A stretch of 35,502 nucleotides of DNA from Paraburkholderia heleia NBRC 101817 (GTDB taxonomy: Bacteria > Pseudomonadota > Gammaproteobacteria > Burkholderiales > Burkholderiaceae), in NCBI RefSeq assembly GCF_000739775.1, contig NZ_BBJH01000063.1, positions 1 through 35,502 on the forward strand. The letters run 5' to 3'. Positions 16,443-24,929 of the stretch are shown in pieces; within the stretch, counting starts at the first letter, position 1, and each line of letters starts with the position of its first letter. Both the position numbers and the translations under genes were made by a program. The notes beneath the pieces are model-generated. The model had not been told where the DNA came from. It saw only the letters and a list, made by a program, of their open reading frames with translations, and did no database searches.

Positions 16443-17206
16443 CGCAATCGCTAAACGGTTATGTGCAGGTTGGTCACGGTCCGCGCAAAGTCCTCGCGAT
16501 GAACGGCTGGTTCGGCAGCGCGGACGATTGGCAAGCGCTCGTGCCCGCGCTCGACACCGATACGTTCACCTACGTTTTCTTCGACTATCGCGGCTATGGC
16601 CGCTCCCGCGACCGGGACGGTGCATTCACGTTTGAAGAAGCGGCAACGGACGTGCTCGCGCTCGCCGATCATCTCGGCTGGGACACCTTCAGCCTCATCG
16701 GGCATTCGATGGGTGGCGTAGCGATCCAGCGCGTGCTGCTCGCCGCGCCCGAACGTATCGAGCGCATGGCCGGCGTGTGCGCCGTGCCCGCGTGCGGCTC
16801 GCGCATGGACGAGACGCGTCTCGCTGCGTTTCGCGCCACGGTTGACGACGTCGAGCGGCGTGCCGCGATCATCGCCTTTTCGACCGGCAATCGCCTGACG
16901 CCGCGTTGGAGCATGCATATCGCGCACGAATCGCAGCGGCTCTCGCGCGCCGACGCGTTCGCAGGTTATCTGCCGAACTGGGCGGCCAACGATTTTTCGG
17001 CGCAGATCGAAGGCAACGCCACACCGGTGAAGCTCTTCATCGGCGAACACGATCCGACCATCACCGCAGATCTCATGAGCCGCACCTGGCTCGCCTGGTA
17101 CCCGCAGTCGACGCTCGAAACGCTCGCGAACGCGGGGCATTACCCGATGTACGAGGTGCCGGTCGCACTCGCGACGGCGCTGGAAAAGTGGCTGAAAGAA
17201 GCCTGA
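16439..17206 (+). CDS. Alpha/beta hydrolase
   Basis: 255 residues from the ATG at 16439, overlapping the previous stop by 4 bp. The nucleophile elbow GHSMGG (about residue 90), the acid in FIGEHDPT and the His in NAGHYPMYEVP form a complete catalytic triad; NGWFGSADDW near the N-terminus fits the oxyanion loop. Relatives include enol-lactone hydrolases, meta-cleavage product hydrolases and N-formylmaleamate deformylase. Its tight coupling to the VOC and FAH genes suggests action on a ring-cleavage product. Which bond it cuts cannot be read from sequence. Confidence 0.88.
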   Translation: MTQSLNGYVQVGHGPRKVLAMNGWFGSADDWQALVPALDTDTFTYVFFDYRGYGRSRDRDGAFTFEEAATDVLALADHLGWDTFSLIGHSMGGVAIQRVLLAAPERIERMAGVCAVPACGSRMDETRLAAFRATVDDVERRAAIIAFSTGNRLTPRWSMHIAHESQRLSRADAFAGYLPNWAANDFSAQIEGNATPVKLFIGEHDPTITADLMSRTWLAWYPQSTLETLANAGHYPMYEVPVALATALEKWLKEA

Positions 17207-17255
17207 CGAACGCCATACGTGCCAGGACCCGGCGCGTATGGCGGCAGGAGACGAC

Positions 17256-18074
17256 ATGTACGAAACCACCTACCTCCGGGCACTATCGCTCGAAGACGCG
17301 CTCGCGTGGCTGCGCGAGCATGAGGACGCCCGCCCGCTCTCGGGCGGCATGACACTCATCCCCACGCTCAAGCAGCGGCTCGCCGCGCCTTCGCATCTGA
17401 TCGATCTCACGCGCATCGAGGCGATGCGCGGTGTGAGCGTCGAAGGCGGCGTGCTGCGCGTCGGCGCGCTCACCCGGCACGCGGAGGTCGCGGCTTCGCC
17501 AGTGGTCGCCGCGGCAATTCCCGCGCTCGCGCAACTCGCGAACGTCATTGCCGATCCGCAGGTGCGCAACCGCGGGACCATGGGCGGCTCGGTCGCGAAC
17601 AACGACCCCGCGGCCGACTACCCGAGCGCGGTGCTCGCACTCAACGCGCAAATCATCACCTCGCATCGGCGCATCGCCGCCGATGACTATTTCGTCGACA
17701 CGTTCGAAACGGCGCTCGAACCGGACGAGCTCGTTATCGGCTTCGACTATCCGATCCCGCTGCGCGCGGCCTATGCCAAGTTCCGCCAGCCTGCTTCGGG
17801 TTATGCCGTGGTCGGCGTGTTCGTCGCGCAATTCGCCGATGCGATTCGTGTGGCCGTCACGGGCGCGGGCGCCTCGGTCTTCCGCTGGTTCGATGCGGAA
17901 ACCGCACTCGCTGCCGAACTGTCCGACGCCGCACTCGCCCGTCTGAAGATGGATGCCGGCGTGCTGCCCGACGACAGCAACGGCTCATCCGCCTATCGCG
18001 CCCACTTGATCGAAACCTACACGCGCCGCGCAGTGCAGGCGCTGCTGGCGCAACCGCTGCGCCAGCCCGCTTAA
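17256..18074 (+). CDS. Molybdenum hydroxylase FAD subunit (CoxM-like)
   Basis: 272 residues from the ATG at 17256, chosen because an AGGAGA ribosome site lies just upstream; an ATG 18 bp earlier is in frame. It carries the FAD pyrophosphate-binding motif PLSGGMTLIPTLKQRL (about 29-44) and DPQVRNRGTMGGSVANNDPAADYPS, both typical of the xanthine dehydrogenase/CO dehydrogenase medium subunit. It passes electrons from the iron-sulphur subunit to an acceptor. It heads the M-G-S-L gene block of the enzyme. Confidence 0.9.
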   Translation: MYETTYLRALSLEDALAWLREHEDARPLSGGMTLIPTLKQRLAAPSHLIDLTRIEAMRGVSVEGGVLRVGALTRHAEVAASPVVAAAIPALAQLANVIADPQVRNRGTMGGSVANNDPAADYPSAVLALNAQIITSHRRIAADDYFVDTFETALEPDELVIGFDYPIPLRAAYAKFRQPASGYAVVGVFVAQFADAIRVAVTGAGASVFRWFDAETALAAELSDAALARLKMDAGVLPDDSNGSSAYRAHLIETYTRRAVQALLAQPLRQPA

Positions 18075-18106
18075 CCCAGTTTCAACCGTTTTCAGGAGAC
18101 ACACGA

Positions 18107-18580
18107 ATGGAGTTCACCGGATCGCAGACTATCGCCGCCACGCGTGAGCAGGTATGGGAAGGCTTGAATGATCCCGCCGTGCTGCAGGCATGCGTACCGG
18201 GTTGCGAGGAATTCATTGGCGAAAGCGACGAAGCGTACAAAGCCGTGGTGGTTGCCAAGGTCGGCCCCGTAAAGGCGCGTTTCAAGGGCACGCTCGTGAT
18301 ATCGGATCGCGACGGCCCGAACGGCTACAAGATCCTGGGTCAGGGCGAAGGCGGCATCGCCGGCTTCGGCAAGATGAACGCGACGGTCACGCTTACCGAG
18401 GCCGAAGAAGGCGGCACGCTCCTCACGTATGTTGCGGACGCGCAGGTAGGCGGCAAACTGGCCCAGATCGGTTCGCGCCTTGTCACGTCGGTCGCGAACA
18501 AGCTCGCGGCGGAGTTCTTCACGCGCTTCAACGCGACGATGAGCGCCCCGGCGAACGCCGACGCTGTCGCTTCGAAGTAA
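18107..18580 (+). CDS. CoxG-like SRPBCC-family protein
   Basis: 157 residues forming a START-like helix-grip fold: MEFTGSQTIAATREQVWEGL, DPAVLQACVPGCEEF and GTLLTYVADAQVGGKLAQIGSRLV are typical of CoxG. In carboxydotrophs CoxG helps attach the enzyme to the membrane. In other clusters it is thought to support assembly or docking of the molybdenum hydroxylase. It lies between the FAD and iron-sulphur subunit genes, which supports a role in the same complex. It has no membrane segment. Confidence 0.85.
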   Translation: MEFTGSQTIAATREQVWEGLNDPAVLQACVPGCEEFIGESDEAYKAVVVAKVGPVKARFKGTLVISDRDGPNGYKILGQGEGGIAGFGKMNATVTLTEAEEGGTLLTYVADAQVGGKLAQIGSRLVTSVANKLAAEFFTRFNATMSAPANADAVASK

Positions 18581-18622
18581 GCGCGCGTGGATGACGATCG
18601 AACCAGCAACAACAGGTGAATC

Positions 18623-19132
18623 ATGGCTGAAGTCCAATTGCGGGTGAACGGCGTCGACGTCCAGCGCGTCGTGCCCGACCACACACTGCTCGTCGAATTC
18701 TTGCGCGAAACGCTGCGCCTCACTGGAACTCACGTCGGCTGCGACACAAGCCAGTGCGGCGCATGCACGGTTCACCTCGACGGCGTATCAGTGAAGTCAT
18801 GCACGGTGCTGGCCGCTCAGGCGAGCGGCGGCGCGGTTACGACAATCGAGGGGCTGCGTGAGAACGCAGACGCACCGCTACACCCGGTGCAGAACGCGTT
18901 CGTGCAATGCCACGGCTTGCAGTGCGGATTTTGTACGCCCGGCATGATCATGTCCGTGGGCTTCCATCTTCGCGACACGCCAAAGCTCGACGACGCGAGC
19001 ATCTGCCACGCGCTCGAAGGCAACATCTGCCGTTGCACGGGCTACGTGAACATCATCGAAGCGGTGCGCCACGCTGCCCATGAGATGTATCCGGCGCTCG
19101 CCCAGCCCGCAACGCAGGGGGTCGAGCCATGA
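18623..19132 (+). CDS. Molybdenum hydroxylase 2Fe-2S subunit (CoxS-like)
   Basis: 169 residues. The N-terminal plant-ferredoxin-type cluster (GCDTSQCGACTVHLDG, then SCTVLA) and the C-terminal cluster (CGFCTPGMIMS, then GNICRCTGYVNIIEA) give all eight cysteine ligands for two 2Fe-2S centres. It relays electrons from the molybdenum site to FAD. The stop overlaps the start of the large subunit by 4 bp, indicating coupled translation. Confidence 0.93.
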   Translation: MAEVQLRVNGVDVQRVVPDHTLLVEFLRETLRLTGTHVGCDTSQCGACTVHLDGVSVKSCTVLAAQASGGAVTTIEGLRENADAPLHPVQNAFVQCHGLQCGFCTPGMIMSVGFHLRDTPKLDDASICHALEGNICRCTGYVNIIEAVRHAAHEMYPALAQPATQGVEP

Positions 19133-21465
19133 TCGGCCAACCGCTTCCGCGCCTCGAAGATCGGCGCTTCGTGACCGGCAACGGTCAATATACCGACGAC
19201 CTGCAAGTCGAAGGCCAGCTCTACGCGGCCTTTTTGCGCTCGCCGCACGCGCACGCCGCGTTGCTCTCGGTCGACGCGACGGCCGCGCGCGAGGCGCCCG
19301 GCGTCATAGCGGTGCTCGTGGGACAGGATTATCTCGACGACGGCTATCAAGGCATCGATCACGTGCCCAACCCCATCGATGCCGTTGACGCCACAAAGAA
19401 GGCGTTCCTCACGTCGCTCACCGGCGAGATCTTCAATCAGTTGCATATTCCTCTGCCTGTCGACCGCGTGCGCTACGTGGGCGAGCCCATTGCCATGGTG
19501 ATCGCGGAAACGCCGCTCGCCGCGCGCAATGCGAGCGAGATGATTGAAGTGGACTACGAAGTGATCGACGCCGTAGTCAACGCCGGCGACGCCATGCAGG
19601 AAGGCGCGCCGCAACTGTGGGATGGCGCCGCGCGCAACCTTTGCTTCCAGACGCAGATCGGCGACCGCGACACGGCGCGCAGCATCGTCGCCGAGGCCCC
19701 GCTCGTGCTCACGCGCGAGTTTCATCACAGCCGCGTCGTGAACTGCCAGATGGAGCCGCGCAGCGCGATCGGAACTTACGACGATGCGACCGGCGTCTAT
19801 ACGCTGATTTCGGGCAGCCAGGGCGCGGTGCGTCAGAAGCTGTGCCTCGCCGCTGCCCTCAAGGTACCGCCCTCGCAAGTGCGTGTGGTGTGTCCCGACA
19901 CGGGTGGCGGTTTCGGTCCGCGTTCGTTCATCTACGTCGAGCAGCTCGCCGTCGTCTGGGCCGCGCGCCGCCTCGGCCGCGCCGTCAAATGGACGAGCGA
20001 CCGCAGCGAAGCGTTCCTGTCCGACTATCAGGGCCGCGACCAGATCATCCGTGCTACGTTCGGCTTCTCGAAGGACGGGCGCATTCTGGCCATCGACAAC
20101 GAATGGATCGGCAACGTAGGCGCCCATACCGTGTCGTACGTGCCGATGTCGAACGGCACGCGCATCATGACGACCGTCTACGACGTGCCCGTCGCCGCCG
20201 TTCATATCAGCGCGGTGCTGACGAACACCGTGCCGACCGCGCCGTATCGCGGCGCGGGGCGCCCGGAGGCGCACCACGTGATGGAGCGGATGCTCGACCT
20301 CGCGGCGGCCGAACTCGGTCTCGACCGGGCGGAAATTCGCCGCCGCAACATCGTCGCGCACGAGAAGCTGCCGTACCGCAGCCCGATGGGCCTGACGTAC
20401 GACAGTGGAGCATTCGCTCGCAACATGGCGCGCGCACTCGAACTCGCCGGGTGGGACAGCTTTGAGGAACGCCGCGCCGCCTCGCGCGCGACCGGCAAGC
20501 TGCGCGGGATTGGCGTGGCGAACTACATCGAGTCGCCGGTCGGCGCGCCGCGCGAGCGCATCGAGCTAACGGTGCTGCCTGAAGGCCGCGTCGATATCGT
20601 GTCCGGCACACAGTCCACCGGCCAGGGCCATGAAACGACGTTTGCGCAGGTCATCGCCCAGCATCTCGGCGTGACGATTGCCTCGATCACACTGCGTACG
20701 GGCGACACCGCGTTCGTCAGCGTGGGTGGCGGCAGCCATTCGGACCGGTCGATGCGTCTCGGAGGCATGTTGCTCGTCGATACCGCCGCACAGATCGTCG
20801 CCACCGGCAAGCAGGTGGCGGCCTCGCTGTTCGACGTGTCGCCGCAGAGCATCACGTTCGCCCGCGGCGAGTTTGCAGACACGGGCTCGGACCGTCGCAT
20901 CGGACTGTTCGACGTCGCCGCGCACATTGCGCGCGACGGCCTGCCTGGCGACCCGACGAAGCGCAAGCTGTATGCCCAGGCCGAGGTGAACACACGCGTG
21001 CCCGCCCACCCGACTGGCGCCGCGATATGCGAACTCGAAGTCGATCCGGACACCGGCGTCGTCACGCTCGTCAACTACACGTCCGTTGACGACGTCGGTC
21101 AGCCGATCAATCCGCTGATCGTCGAAGGCCAGGTGCACGGCGGACTCGCACAGGGCATTGGCCAGGCGCTCTCGGAAACCTGTTATCTCGACCGCGAGAC
21201 GGGGCAGGTGCTGACCGGCTCTTACATGGACTACGGCATGCCGCGCGCCGGCGTGATTCCCGCACTCAACCTCGAACTCACGGAAGACCCCACCCACGGC
21301 AATCCGCTACGCGTGAAGGGCGGCGGCGAGAGCGGCATCACGCCCGCCACGGCGACGATCTTCAACGCACTCGCCGACGCCCTCAAGGAATTCGGCACCG
21401 ACGAGCTTGCGATGCCGGCAACGCCGAAGGTGGTGTGGGAATACATCCACCGCGACGCGGTTTAA
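19129..21465 (+). CDS. Molybdenum hydroxylase large subunit (CoxL-like, not CO dehydrogenase)
   Basis: 778 residues, the molybdopterin cytosine dinucleotide-binding subunit. The MoCo region GGGFGPRSFIYVEQ, the active-site loop TAPYRGAGRPEAHH and the catalytic base in VKGGGESGITPA near the C-terminus are all present. True aerobic CO dehydrogenases carry AYRCSFR in the loop, with the Cys that binds copper; here it is PYRGAGR, so CO oxidation is unlikely. This class hydroxylates electron-poor carbons next to ring nitrogen or on aldehydes and acyl-CoAs. With the aromatic-acid permease and FAD monooxygenase, an N-heteroaromatic acid is a likely substrate. An XdhC-type maturation factor lies 3.5 kb away. 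Confidence 0.92.
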   Translation: MIGQPLPRLEDRRFVTGNGQYTDDLQVEGQLYAAFLRSPHAHAALLSVDATAAREAPGVIAVLVGQDYLDDGYQGIDHVPNPIDAVDATKKAFLTSLTGEIFNQLHIPLPVDRVRYVGEPIAMVIAETPLAARNASEMIEVDYEVIDAVVNAGDAMQEGAPQLWDGAARNLCFQTQIGDRDTARSIVAEAPLVLTREFHHSRVVNCQMEPRSAIGTYDDATGVYTLISGSQGAVRQKLCLAAALKVPPSQVRVVCPDTGGGFGPRSFIYVEQLAVVWAARRLGRAVKWTSDRSEAFLSDYQGRDQIIRATFGFSKDGRILAIDNEWIGNVGAHTVSYVPMSNGTRIMTTVYDVPVAAVHISAVLTNTVPTAPYRGAGRPEAHHVMERMLDLAAAELGLDRAEIRRRNIVAHEKLPYRSPMGLTYDSGAFARNMARALELAGWDSFEERRAASRATGKLRGIGVANYIESPVGAPRERIELTVLPEGRVDIVSGTQSTGQGHETTFAQVIAQHLGVTIASITLRTGDTAFVSVGGGSHSDRSMRLGGMLLVDTAAQIVATGKQVAASLFDVSPQSITFARGEFADTGSDRRIGLFDVAAHIARDGLPGDPTKRKLYAQAEVNTRVPAHPTGAAICELEVDPDTGVVTLVNYTSVDDVGQPINPLIVEGQVHGGLAQGIGQALSETCYLDRETGQVLTGSYMDYGMPRAGVIPALNLELTEDPTHGNPLRVKGGGESGITPATATIFNALADALKEFGTDELAMPATPKVVWEYIHRDAV

Positions 21466-21502
21466 CCGATTGCGCCAACGCGCCTGTACGAAGGAGACAA
21501 GT

Positions 21503-22228
21503 ATGCCCAGCCCTCACGTTGCGGTCGAACGCAACGGCCCGCTCGTCGACATCGAGCTCAATCGTCCCGAGAACGGCAACCTGATCGACGCCGCCATGAG
21601 CGAGTCGATCATCGACACCGTCACCACGCTCGACGATGACGTCAAGCTCGTACGCATCCTCTCGAGCGGCCCCGACTTCTGCAAGGGCCGCCAGTCGCCG
21701 ATGCCGCCGAAGGACGCGAAGCCGTCCGCAGAAACCCTGCGCCGCGTGGTCACGGCGCCGCCGCTCGCGCTCTATGACGCGCTCAAGGCCGTGCGTGTGC
21801 CGGTGGTGTCGGTCGTGCGCGGAGAGGCCCTCGGTGTAGGCTGCGCGCTCGCCGGCGTCTGTGACATCGCGCTCGCGGCGGACGATGCTGTGTTCCAGAT
21901 CCACGAAATGGAACGCGACATTCCACCGACGCTCGTGATGTCGGCGCTCATCGGCCGCGTGCCTGTGAAGACCGTCGCGCACATGGTGCTGAGCCGCCAG
22001 AAGCTTTCAGCAACCGAGGCGCTGCATGCGGGGCTCGTCAGCCGCGTCGTGCCCGCTGCGAGCCTGAACGCCGAAGCGGACGCGCTCGCGGATACGTTGC
22101 TTGGCTGTAGCGCGGTCACGCTGCGCGCGGTCAAGCAGTTCCTGCAACTCGCGCCCGAAATGCCGGCGAGCGGCGCGAGCGGCTTCGCTGCGCATCTTGC
22201 GGCCACGGCGCTTTCCGCACGCTTCTGA
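21503..22228 (+). CDS. Crotonase (enoyl-CoA hydratase/isomerase) family protein
   Basis: 241 residues from the ATG at 21503, which follows an AAGGAGA ribosome site. The oxyanion-hole region KAVRVPVVSVVRGEALGVGCALAGVCDIALA is well kept, and the FQIHEMERDIPPTL segment supplies a likely acid. Crotonases act mainly on CoA thioesters (hydration, isomerisation, ring opening), but no CoA ligase is seen in this locus, so either the ligase is elsewhere or the protein acts on a free acid. Its position between the molybdenum hydroxylase and UbiD genes ties it to the pathway. The reaction is unknown. Confidence 0.83.
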   Translation: MPSPHVAVERNGPLVDIELNRPENGNLIDAAMSESIIDTVTTLDDDVKLVRILSSGPDFCKGRQSPMPPKDAKPSAETLRRVVTAPPLALYDALKAVRVPVVSVVRGEALGVGCALAGVCDIALAADDAVFQIHEMERDIPPTLVMSALIGRVPVKTVAHMVLSRQKLSATEALHAGLVSRVVPAASLNAEADALADTLLGCSAVTLRAVKQFLQLAPEMPASGASGFAAHLAATALSARF

Positions 22229-22276
22229 CTTCGCCTCTCACGTCGTTTCCAGCATGACAAACACTGCGCAGTTCCA

Positions 22277-23860
22277 ATGCGCGAGGAACCCAGATTGAGA
22301 CCCAAGACCGCCATTCCCTCCACCGCTGAAGGCGCGAGCGCGCCCGACCTCGAACGCTTCCGCCTGCGCCGCTTCCTCGAAGCGCTCGACGAAACCGAAC
22401 TTGAACGCCACGAAGAAAGTGTCGAACTGGCTGACGTCGCCGCGCTCATGGAAGGCAACCCGCGCGCCGTATGGTTTGCCCGTCCGTCCGGCGGCGCGAT
22501 CTCGCTCGCAGGCAGTGTCGCGGCGAGCCGCTCGCGGCTGGCTCTCGCGTTCGGCACGACGCCGCAGGCCCTGCTCGATACCGTGCGGGAACGGCTGCGC
22601 GTGAAAGGCAAGCTCGTCGAAGTGAGCCGTGAGGAAGCGCCGGTGCAGCAAGTCGTGCTGACCGGCGACGCGTGCGACTTCACCGCGCTGCCCGTGCATC
22701 TCCAGCACGATCTGGACGGCGCGCCGTACATCTCCGCGTCTATCGACTTCGCCGTCGATCCCGACACGGGCTGGACCAATGTCGGGATTCGCCGTCTGAT
22801 GCTGCGCGGCCGTCGCACGGCCGGCATCGATCTTGTCGCGCCTTCGGACCTGCGCGCCATTGCAATCGGTCATGCCAAACGAGGCGAGCGCACGCCGATC
22901 GCCTTCGCTGTCGGTACGCATCCGGTCGACCACGTCGGCGCCACCATGCGCATTCCCGCCGATGAACTGGAGTTGGTCGCGTCGCTGCGCGGCGAAGCGA
23001 TGGGCGTGGTCAAGTGCGTAACGAACGACCTGCTCGTGCCAGCTGACGCCGAATTCATCCTCGAAGGCTATCTCGACGAGCGCGGCCACGCCGAGCCGGA
23101 AGGTCCATATGGAGAGTTTCTCGGCTACTACGGCGGCGTGAAAACCAATCCGCTATTCCATCTGACGGCAATTACCCACCGGCGCGACGCCGTGTTCCAG
23201 ACCTGCACGATCGGCGGCCGCTCGATGGCGTGCACCGACACCGCGCAGCTCGCCGCGCTGCGCACCGAAGTGACGGTGTGGCGCGCGCTGGAAACGGCTG
23301 TGCGCGAGGTGAAGGCCGTTTATGCGAACCCGGCGACGGGCGGCATGTTCAATGTGCGTATTGCCATGCAGCAGCGCGTGCCGGGCGAAGCGCGCAACGC
23401 CATTGCGGCCGTATTCGCCTCGCTGGCGAACGTCAAGCACGTTTTTGTCGTCGATCCCGACATCGACGTCTTCTCCGACGAGCAGATGGACTGGGCGCTC
23501 GCCACGCGCTTCCAGGCGGACCGCGACCTCGTGCTTCAGGACAGCCTGCGCGCGATGCCGCTGGACCCGTCGCTGCTTGGCGCGACGAAAACGGCGAAGG
23601 CCGGCTTCGATCTCACGCTGCCACTCCTCTCGCCCGGCGCCGAGCGCGATCTCGAGCATCGCGTGCCGACGCCGCCCGTCTATCGCGGCGCGCGTTTCGA
23701 CTCGCTCGAAGCGGCCCTGGAACACGGGCCGAAGCGCTTCTCGGAGTTGATGGCCGCGACCGGCACGCGCGACGGCCGCGACGTGGTGCGCTGGCTTGAA
23801 GACGTCGCGCAACGCCGCACGCTCGCACGCGACGAAGAAGGCCGTTACGCATTCGCGTGA
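22277..23860 (+). CDS. UbiD-family prenyl-FMN-dependent (de)carboxylase
   Basis: 527 residues. The family signature AEPEGPYGEFLGYYGG (about 272-287) carries the catalytic glutamate; the cofactor-binding stretch WTNVGIRRLMLRGRRTAGI and FVVDPDIDVFSDEQMDWALATRFQ fit UbiD. These enzymes reversibly decarboxylate aromatic, heteroaromatic and unsaturated acids using prenylated FMN. The UbiX partner is the first gene of the same operon. The ATG at 22277 has a weak ribosome site; a TTG at 22295 has a better one (GAGGAA) and could be the true start. The substrate is unknown; relatives act on furan, pyrrole, phenazine and hydroxybenzoate acids. Confidence 0.9.
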   Translation: MREEPRLRPKTAIPSTAEGASAPDLERFRLRRFLEALDETELERHEESVELADVAALMEGNPRAVWFARPSGGAISLAGSVAASRSRLALAFGTTPQALLDTVRERLRVKGKLVEVSREEAPVQQVVLTGDACDFTALPVHLQHDLDGAPYISASIDFAVDPDTGWTNVGIRRLMLRGRRTAGIDLVAPSDLRAIAIGHAKRGERTPIAFAVGTHPVDHVGATMRIPADELELVASLRGEAMGVVKCVTNDLLVPADAEFILEGYLDERGHAEPEGPYGEFLGYYGGVKTNPLFHLTAITHRRDAVFQTCTIGGRSMACTDTAQLAALRTEVTVWRALETAVREVKAVYANPATGGMFNVRIAMQQRVPGEARNAIAAVFASLANVKHVFVVDPDIDVFSDEQMDWALATRFQADRDLVLQDSLRAMPLDPSLLGATKTAKAGFDLTLPLLSPGAERDLEHRVPTPPVYRGARFDSLEAALEHGPKRFSELMAATGTRDGRDVVRWLEDVAQRRTLARDEEGRYAFA

Positions 23861-23875
23861 CGCCTCCTTTGCGCG

Positions 23876-23913
23876 CGACTGCCGTACACGCCCTCCCGGA
23901 CGTGCGGCAGTCG
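23876..23913 (+). terminator. Possible terminator-like hairpin after ubiD
   Basis: The arms CGACTGCCG (23876-23884) and CGGCAGTCG (23905-23913) are perfectly complementary, with an inner CACG/CGTG pair. It follows the ubiD stop by 15 bp. There is no T-run, so it may be a weak or Rho-dependent end, or a stabilising 3' hairpin. Confidence 0.45.
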
Positions 23914-23986
23914 CCGTGGCAGACGGGATAGAATCGAGCTTGCCCCGAGCCCGAACTCCAGCACCATCCACGTAGAGCCGTCGTCG

Positions 23987-24910
23987 ATGAATCTGTCCCT
24001 AAAACAACTCAAGGTTTTCCTCGGCGTCGCGAACGCATCGAGCTTCACGAAGACCGCGCAGAGCATGCATCTGAGCCAGGCAGCGCTCTCCGCAATCATC
24101 CGCGAACTGGAGACGCAGCTGAATTGCCGGCTGCTCGAACGCACGACACGAACCGTCTCGCTCACCGACGCCGGACGCGTGTTCTACCCCACGGCCATGG
24201 CAATCGTCGAGACGCTCGAAAAGTCGGTGATCGAACTCAATGAACTCGGCCGCCAAAAGCAGTCGTCGCTGCTGATCGGCTGCACGCCGATGATCGCCGC
24301 GAGCCTCATGCCGCCCGTGCTCACGCGCTTTGCCGAAGTCTATCCCGCTTCGCATATCGAGCTCGTGGACCGGAACCCGACTGAGCTCCTCCAGATGGTC
24401 GAGGAAGGTCATCTCGACGCCGCGTTCGGCGTTTTCTTCTCGCAGATTTCCGGCATCGACCGCGTGCCCCTCTTTCCCACGCGCCTCGTGGCCGTGTCCA
24501 GTAGCGACGAAGGCGCGCCGCGCCGGGGCACGGGCATTCGCTGGACTGCGCTCGAAAACCAGCCGCTCATCACGCTGCCAAAGGACAATCCGCTGCAGCG
24601 GCTGATCGAGGCAACGCTGTCGAAGGAAGATGTGACCGTGAGCCGTCGCATCGTCGTCGGCCATCTTCAAACGGCCATCGCGATGGCGCAGGAAGGCCTC
24701 GGCACGGCTGTCATGCCGCAGTTCTGCGAGCACATCTGCTACCGCTATCGCGTGCGTATCGACGCGCTGCGCCCCGAAGTGCCGCTTTCGTTCTATCGCA
24801 TCACGCGCACCGGGCGCGACACGATGGCCACGCTCGACCAGTTCACCGCGTTGTTCACCGAGGCCGCGAAGGAAGATCCGACGGGTCTCATCGACATCGA
24901 GGAAGACTGA
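23987..24910 (+). CDS. LysR-family transcriptional regulator
   Basis: 307 residues. The winged helix-turn-helix (LKQLKVFLGVANASSFTKTA, then MHLSQAALSAIIRELETQLN, then LLERTTRTVSLTDAG) occupies the first 65 residues. The periplasmic-binding-protein-like effector domain follows (SSLLIGCTPMIAASLMPPVL onward). LysR proteins usually respond to a pathway substrate or intermediate. It lies 126 bp after ubiD on the same strand, so it is the likely activator of the divergent porin/ubiX region. Candidate T-N11-A-like palindromes sit there. Confidence 0.9.
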   Translation: MNLSLKQLKVFLGVANASSFTKTAQSMHLSQAALSAIIRELETQLNCRLLERTTRTVSLTDAGRVFYPTAMAIVETLEKSVIELNELGRQKQSSLLIGCTPMIAASLMPPVLTRFAEVYPASHIELVDRNPTELLQMVEEGHLDAAFGVFFSQISGIDRVPLFPTRLVAVSSSDEGAPRRGTGIRWTALENQPLITLPKDNPLQRLIEATLSKEDVTVSRRIVVGHLQTAIAMAQEGLGTAVMPQFCEHICYRYRVRIDALRPEVPLSFYRITRTGRDTMATLDQFTALFTEAAKEDPTGLIDIEED

Positions 24911-24929
24911 GGCGCCCGTGCCTCATGAA

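Noticed and set aside
19042..20361. Long open frame of 439 residues on the minus strand
   Set aside because: It is antisense to the well-supported molybdenum hydroxylase genes, has charged low-complexity composition rich in Arg, His and Asp, and matches no family. It is a by-product of high GC3.
19129..21465. Aerobic CO dehydrogenase
   Set aside because: The CoxL-type loop lacks the copper-binding Cys motif, so the Cox-like gene names indicate family only.
12579..23860. Furan-2,5-dicarboxylate (hmf) degradation cluster
   Set aside because: UbiX, UbiD, Mo hydroxylase and crotonase fit, but there is no furoyl-CoA synthetase, and the monooxygenase, VOC and FAH genes are not explained. Kept only as a partial analogy.
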